Source: Paracoccaceae bacterium
GTDB taxonomy: Bacteria; Pseudomonadota; Alphaproteobacteria; Rhodobacterales; Rhodobacteraceae
Length of the DNA: 7,294 bases
NCBI GenBank assembly: GCA_018222665.1
Contig: JAAEZW010000083.1
Coordinates: 1-7,294, forward strand
Reading direction: 5' to 3'
Shown: piece after piece, positions 5,991 through 7,294 of the stretch
Position numbering within the stretch: position 1 is the first letter of the stretch
How the letters are laid out: the number at the start of each line of letters is the position of its first letter
The notes under the pieces: model-generated
What the model saw: only the letters and a program-made list of their open reading frames with translations
Databases searched by the model: none
Told to the model about the DNA's origin: nothing
Program-made: the position numbers and the translations under genes

Positions 5991-7022
5991 TTAGGTGCGT
6001 ATCGTCCTAAGTGTATCCCCAAACTCTAGCACTGGCGAAAGCTCAACGATACTGTCGGTTTTTGTTTCATTTCCCAGAACGCGATTGGCCACAATTTGCG
6101 CGGCGCGTTCCCCAATTTCGACACGACATGCATCCATCGTTGCCAGTTGCATGGGCAAACCTTGCAGCAATTCAACCCCATTGAATCCTGCCAACCCGAT
6201 GTCATCAGGAATGCGCACAGCCGCATCCAGCAAATGTAACAGACCACCTGCGCCAATCATGTCATTTGAATAATAAAGGAAATCCAAATCAGGAGAGCGT
6301 TCCAACATTTCGCGGGTCATATCGCGCCCTTTTGCCAGTGCAGAACCACCAGAATAAAATTCTTGGTCCTTCACCTCGATGCCTGCCTTGGCAAGCGCCT
6401 CGGTAAAGCCTTCGAAGCGTTTGCGCGCGCGGTGATCGAGTGGCATTTTCGTTCCCATAAACCCGATCTTGGAATATCCAGCCTCGATAATCGCGTTGGC
6501 CATATGCCGCCCAGCACGGCGATGGGAAATGCCCACGGCCGTATCGATGGGTTCACCATCAACATCCATGATTTGAATGACGGGAATACCAGAATTCGCC
6601 AACATCGCGCGGGATGCTTCGGAGTGCTCTAGCCCTGCGATGATCACAGCGGATGGGCGCCATGACAACATTTGGTACAGAACTTTTTCCTCTTTCTCGG
6701 GCATGTAATGTGTAATGCCCACAACAGGCTGCAGTTCAGTCCCCTCAAGCACATTGTTCACACCTGTCATAACCTCGGGGAAAACCATGTTGGACATGGA
6801 CGGGATAACAACGGCAACCAAGTTTACCTTTTGCGATGCGAGCGCCCCTGCAATTTTGTTCGGGACATATCCCAATTCTTTTGCAGCCTTAAGCACCCGT
6901 TCACGTGTGGCTTCTGACACATCGCCGCGCCCTCGTAATACACGGCTGACGGTCATTTCAGAAACACCAGACGCTTCAGAAACATCTCGTAAGGTAAGGG
7001 GGCGATTTTTAGGGCCAGTCAC
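5991..7022 (-). CDS. LacI-family transcriptional repressor, GntR (gluconate regulator)-like
   Basis: This is a 343-aa DNA-binding regulator. The N-terminal helix-turn-helix is at about residues 9-55 (LTLRDVSEASGVSEMTVSRV, then DVSEATRERV). It is followed by the hinge helix NKIAGALAS (55-63) and a periplasmic-binding-protein-like sugar domain to the C terminus. Several landmarks recall E. coli GntR: PSMSNMVFPEV (74-84), QMLSWRP (117-123), IQIMDVDG (149-156), DTAVGISH (159-166) and IGLAGFNGVELLQG. The inducer is therefore probably a sugar acid such as gluconate, but this is an inference from resemblance. The start is GTG at 7022, with AGG (plus 7029-7031) 6 bp upstream. The gene is divergent from whatever lies right of the window and precedes DUF1045. 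Confidence 0.92.
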   Translation of the reverse strand: MTGPKNRPLTLRDVSEASGVSEMTVSRVLRGRGDVSEATRERVLKAAKELGYVPNKIAGALASQKVNLVAVVIPSMSNMVFPEVMTGVNNVLEGTELQPVVGITHYMPEKEEKVLYQMLSWRPSAVIIAGLEHSEASRAMLANSGIPVIQIMDVDGEPIDTAVGISHRRAGRHMANAIIEAGYSKIGFMGTKMPLDHRARKRFEGFTEALAKAGIEVKDQEFYSGGSALAKGRDMTREMLERSPDLDFLYYSNDMIGAGGLLHLLDAAVRIPDDIGLAGFNGVELLQGLPMQLATMDACRVEIGERAAQIVANRVLGNETKTDSIVELSPVLEFGDTLRTIRT

Positions 7023-7294
7023 GTGGAACCTGCAGATTATTCTAAGTAGGTTGATTAAATACGTTTTTCGTCTTGAGATAAAGGGTCAAATTTTAGGACT
7101 TTAGAGTGCGTCCATGACACAAGTCCCCGCCCAGCGTCTTGTTTTCCTGACTTGTCATCTGTCACATTTCTGTTCCAGTGGGCCGGAGTGGGAAAGTTTC
7201 ATTAGTAAGTTTGTTCGCTTTTGCGTTATCGAGTGATTAATTGGTAAAAAAAATTAAATTGGTATGTGGTGCAATTAACATCCATGCACAGCAG
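7023..7294. other. Intergenic region upstream of the LacI-type gene, no coding sequence seen
   Basis: No convincing gene is present in these 272 bases. The part near the repressor should hold its promoter. TTGACC on the minus strand (plus 7084-7089) is a fair -35, but no -10 stands at the right distance. I searched for the CG-centred palindrome expected of a LacI-family operator and did not see one. The right end is AT-rich with a short direct repeat and an 8-A tract, as in a promoter facing right. An ATG at 7284 is too close to the edge to judge. Confidence 0.6.
7236..7264 (+). repeat. Short direct repeat around an A-tract
   Basis: ATTAATTGGTA (7236-7246) recurs as ATTAAATTGGTA (7253-7264), with one inserted A and a repeat spacing of about 18 bases. 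The two copies flank and share an A-tract of eight (7246-7253). The arrangement could be a bent, protein-bound promoter region for a rightward gene, or a chance feature of AT-rich DNA. Confidence 0.4.

Noticed and set aside
7023..7294. A CG-centred LacI-family operator
   Set aside because: I checked the CG dinucleotides in the gap for symmetric flanks. Only CACGTG at the start codon is symmetric, and its symmetry does not extend further.
1..7294. CRISPR array, insertion sequence, tRNA or phage module
   Set aside because: There are no regularly spaced repeats, no transposase or integrase-like frames and no tRNA-like cloverleaf. The genes are typical core functions with even composition.

Overview
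The window looks like an ordinary chromosomal segment of an alphaproteobacterium of the Rhodobacterales (Roseobacter group), with a GC content near 50%, which is low for that group. The assignment rests on three things: the wording of the ETF-QO tail; the gene pairs TPR protein-ispE and DUF2007-trmN6-type methyltransferase on either side of a long-chain polyprenyl diphosphate synthase; and a short YdcH/DUF465 protein. The genus cannot be fixed from this sequence.

Layout, left to right. (1) 1-312, plus: the last ~103 codons of electron transfer flavoprotein-ubiquinone oxidoreductase with its 4Fe-4S cysteines, followed by a GC-rich hairpin. (2) 435-2958, plus: a secreted TPR-repeat protein and ispE (CDP-ME kinase of the MEP pathway), overlapping by 23 bp. 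(3) 2955-3956, minus: a long-chain (probably decaprenyl) diphosphate synthase, convergent with ispE; the two genes share a TTAA at their stops. (4) 4007-4986, plus: a DUF2007 protein and a TrmN6/YfiC-like N6-adenine methyltransferase joined by an ATGA overlap. They diverge from the prenyl synthase across only 50 bp. (5) 5092-5259, plus: a 55-aa YdcH/DUF465 protein with a strong ribosome binding site and its own clear intrinsic terminator. (6) 7022-5290, minus: a GntR-like LacI-family repressor followed by a DUF1045 protein with two HxT motifs (2H phosphoesterase-like), probably one operon. (7) 7023-7294: a 272-bp regulatory-looking region with no gene, AT-rich at its right end, with a short direct repeat beside an 8-A tract.

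How the genes fit together: IspE supplies the isopentenyl and dimethylallyl diphosphate pathway. The prenyl synthase consumes those units to build the quinone side chain. ETF-QO passes electrons to that ubiquinone. This is a neighbourhood theme, not a demonstrated regulon. The methyltransferase is predicted to modify tRNA. The repressor resembles gluconate regulators and probably controls sugar-acid genes outside the window, together with or in addition to the DUF1045 gene.

I found no mobile element, CRISPR array, tRNA, rRNA or convincing new system. The points most worth a second look are a probable leaderless start and nested divergent promoters at 3973-4056, an orphan DUF1045 gene behind a sugar-type repressor, and the terminator-free convergent stop overlap.
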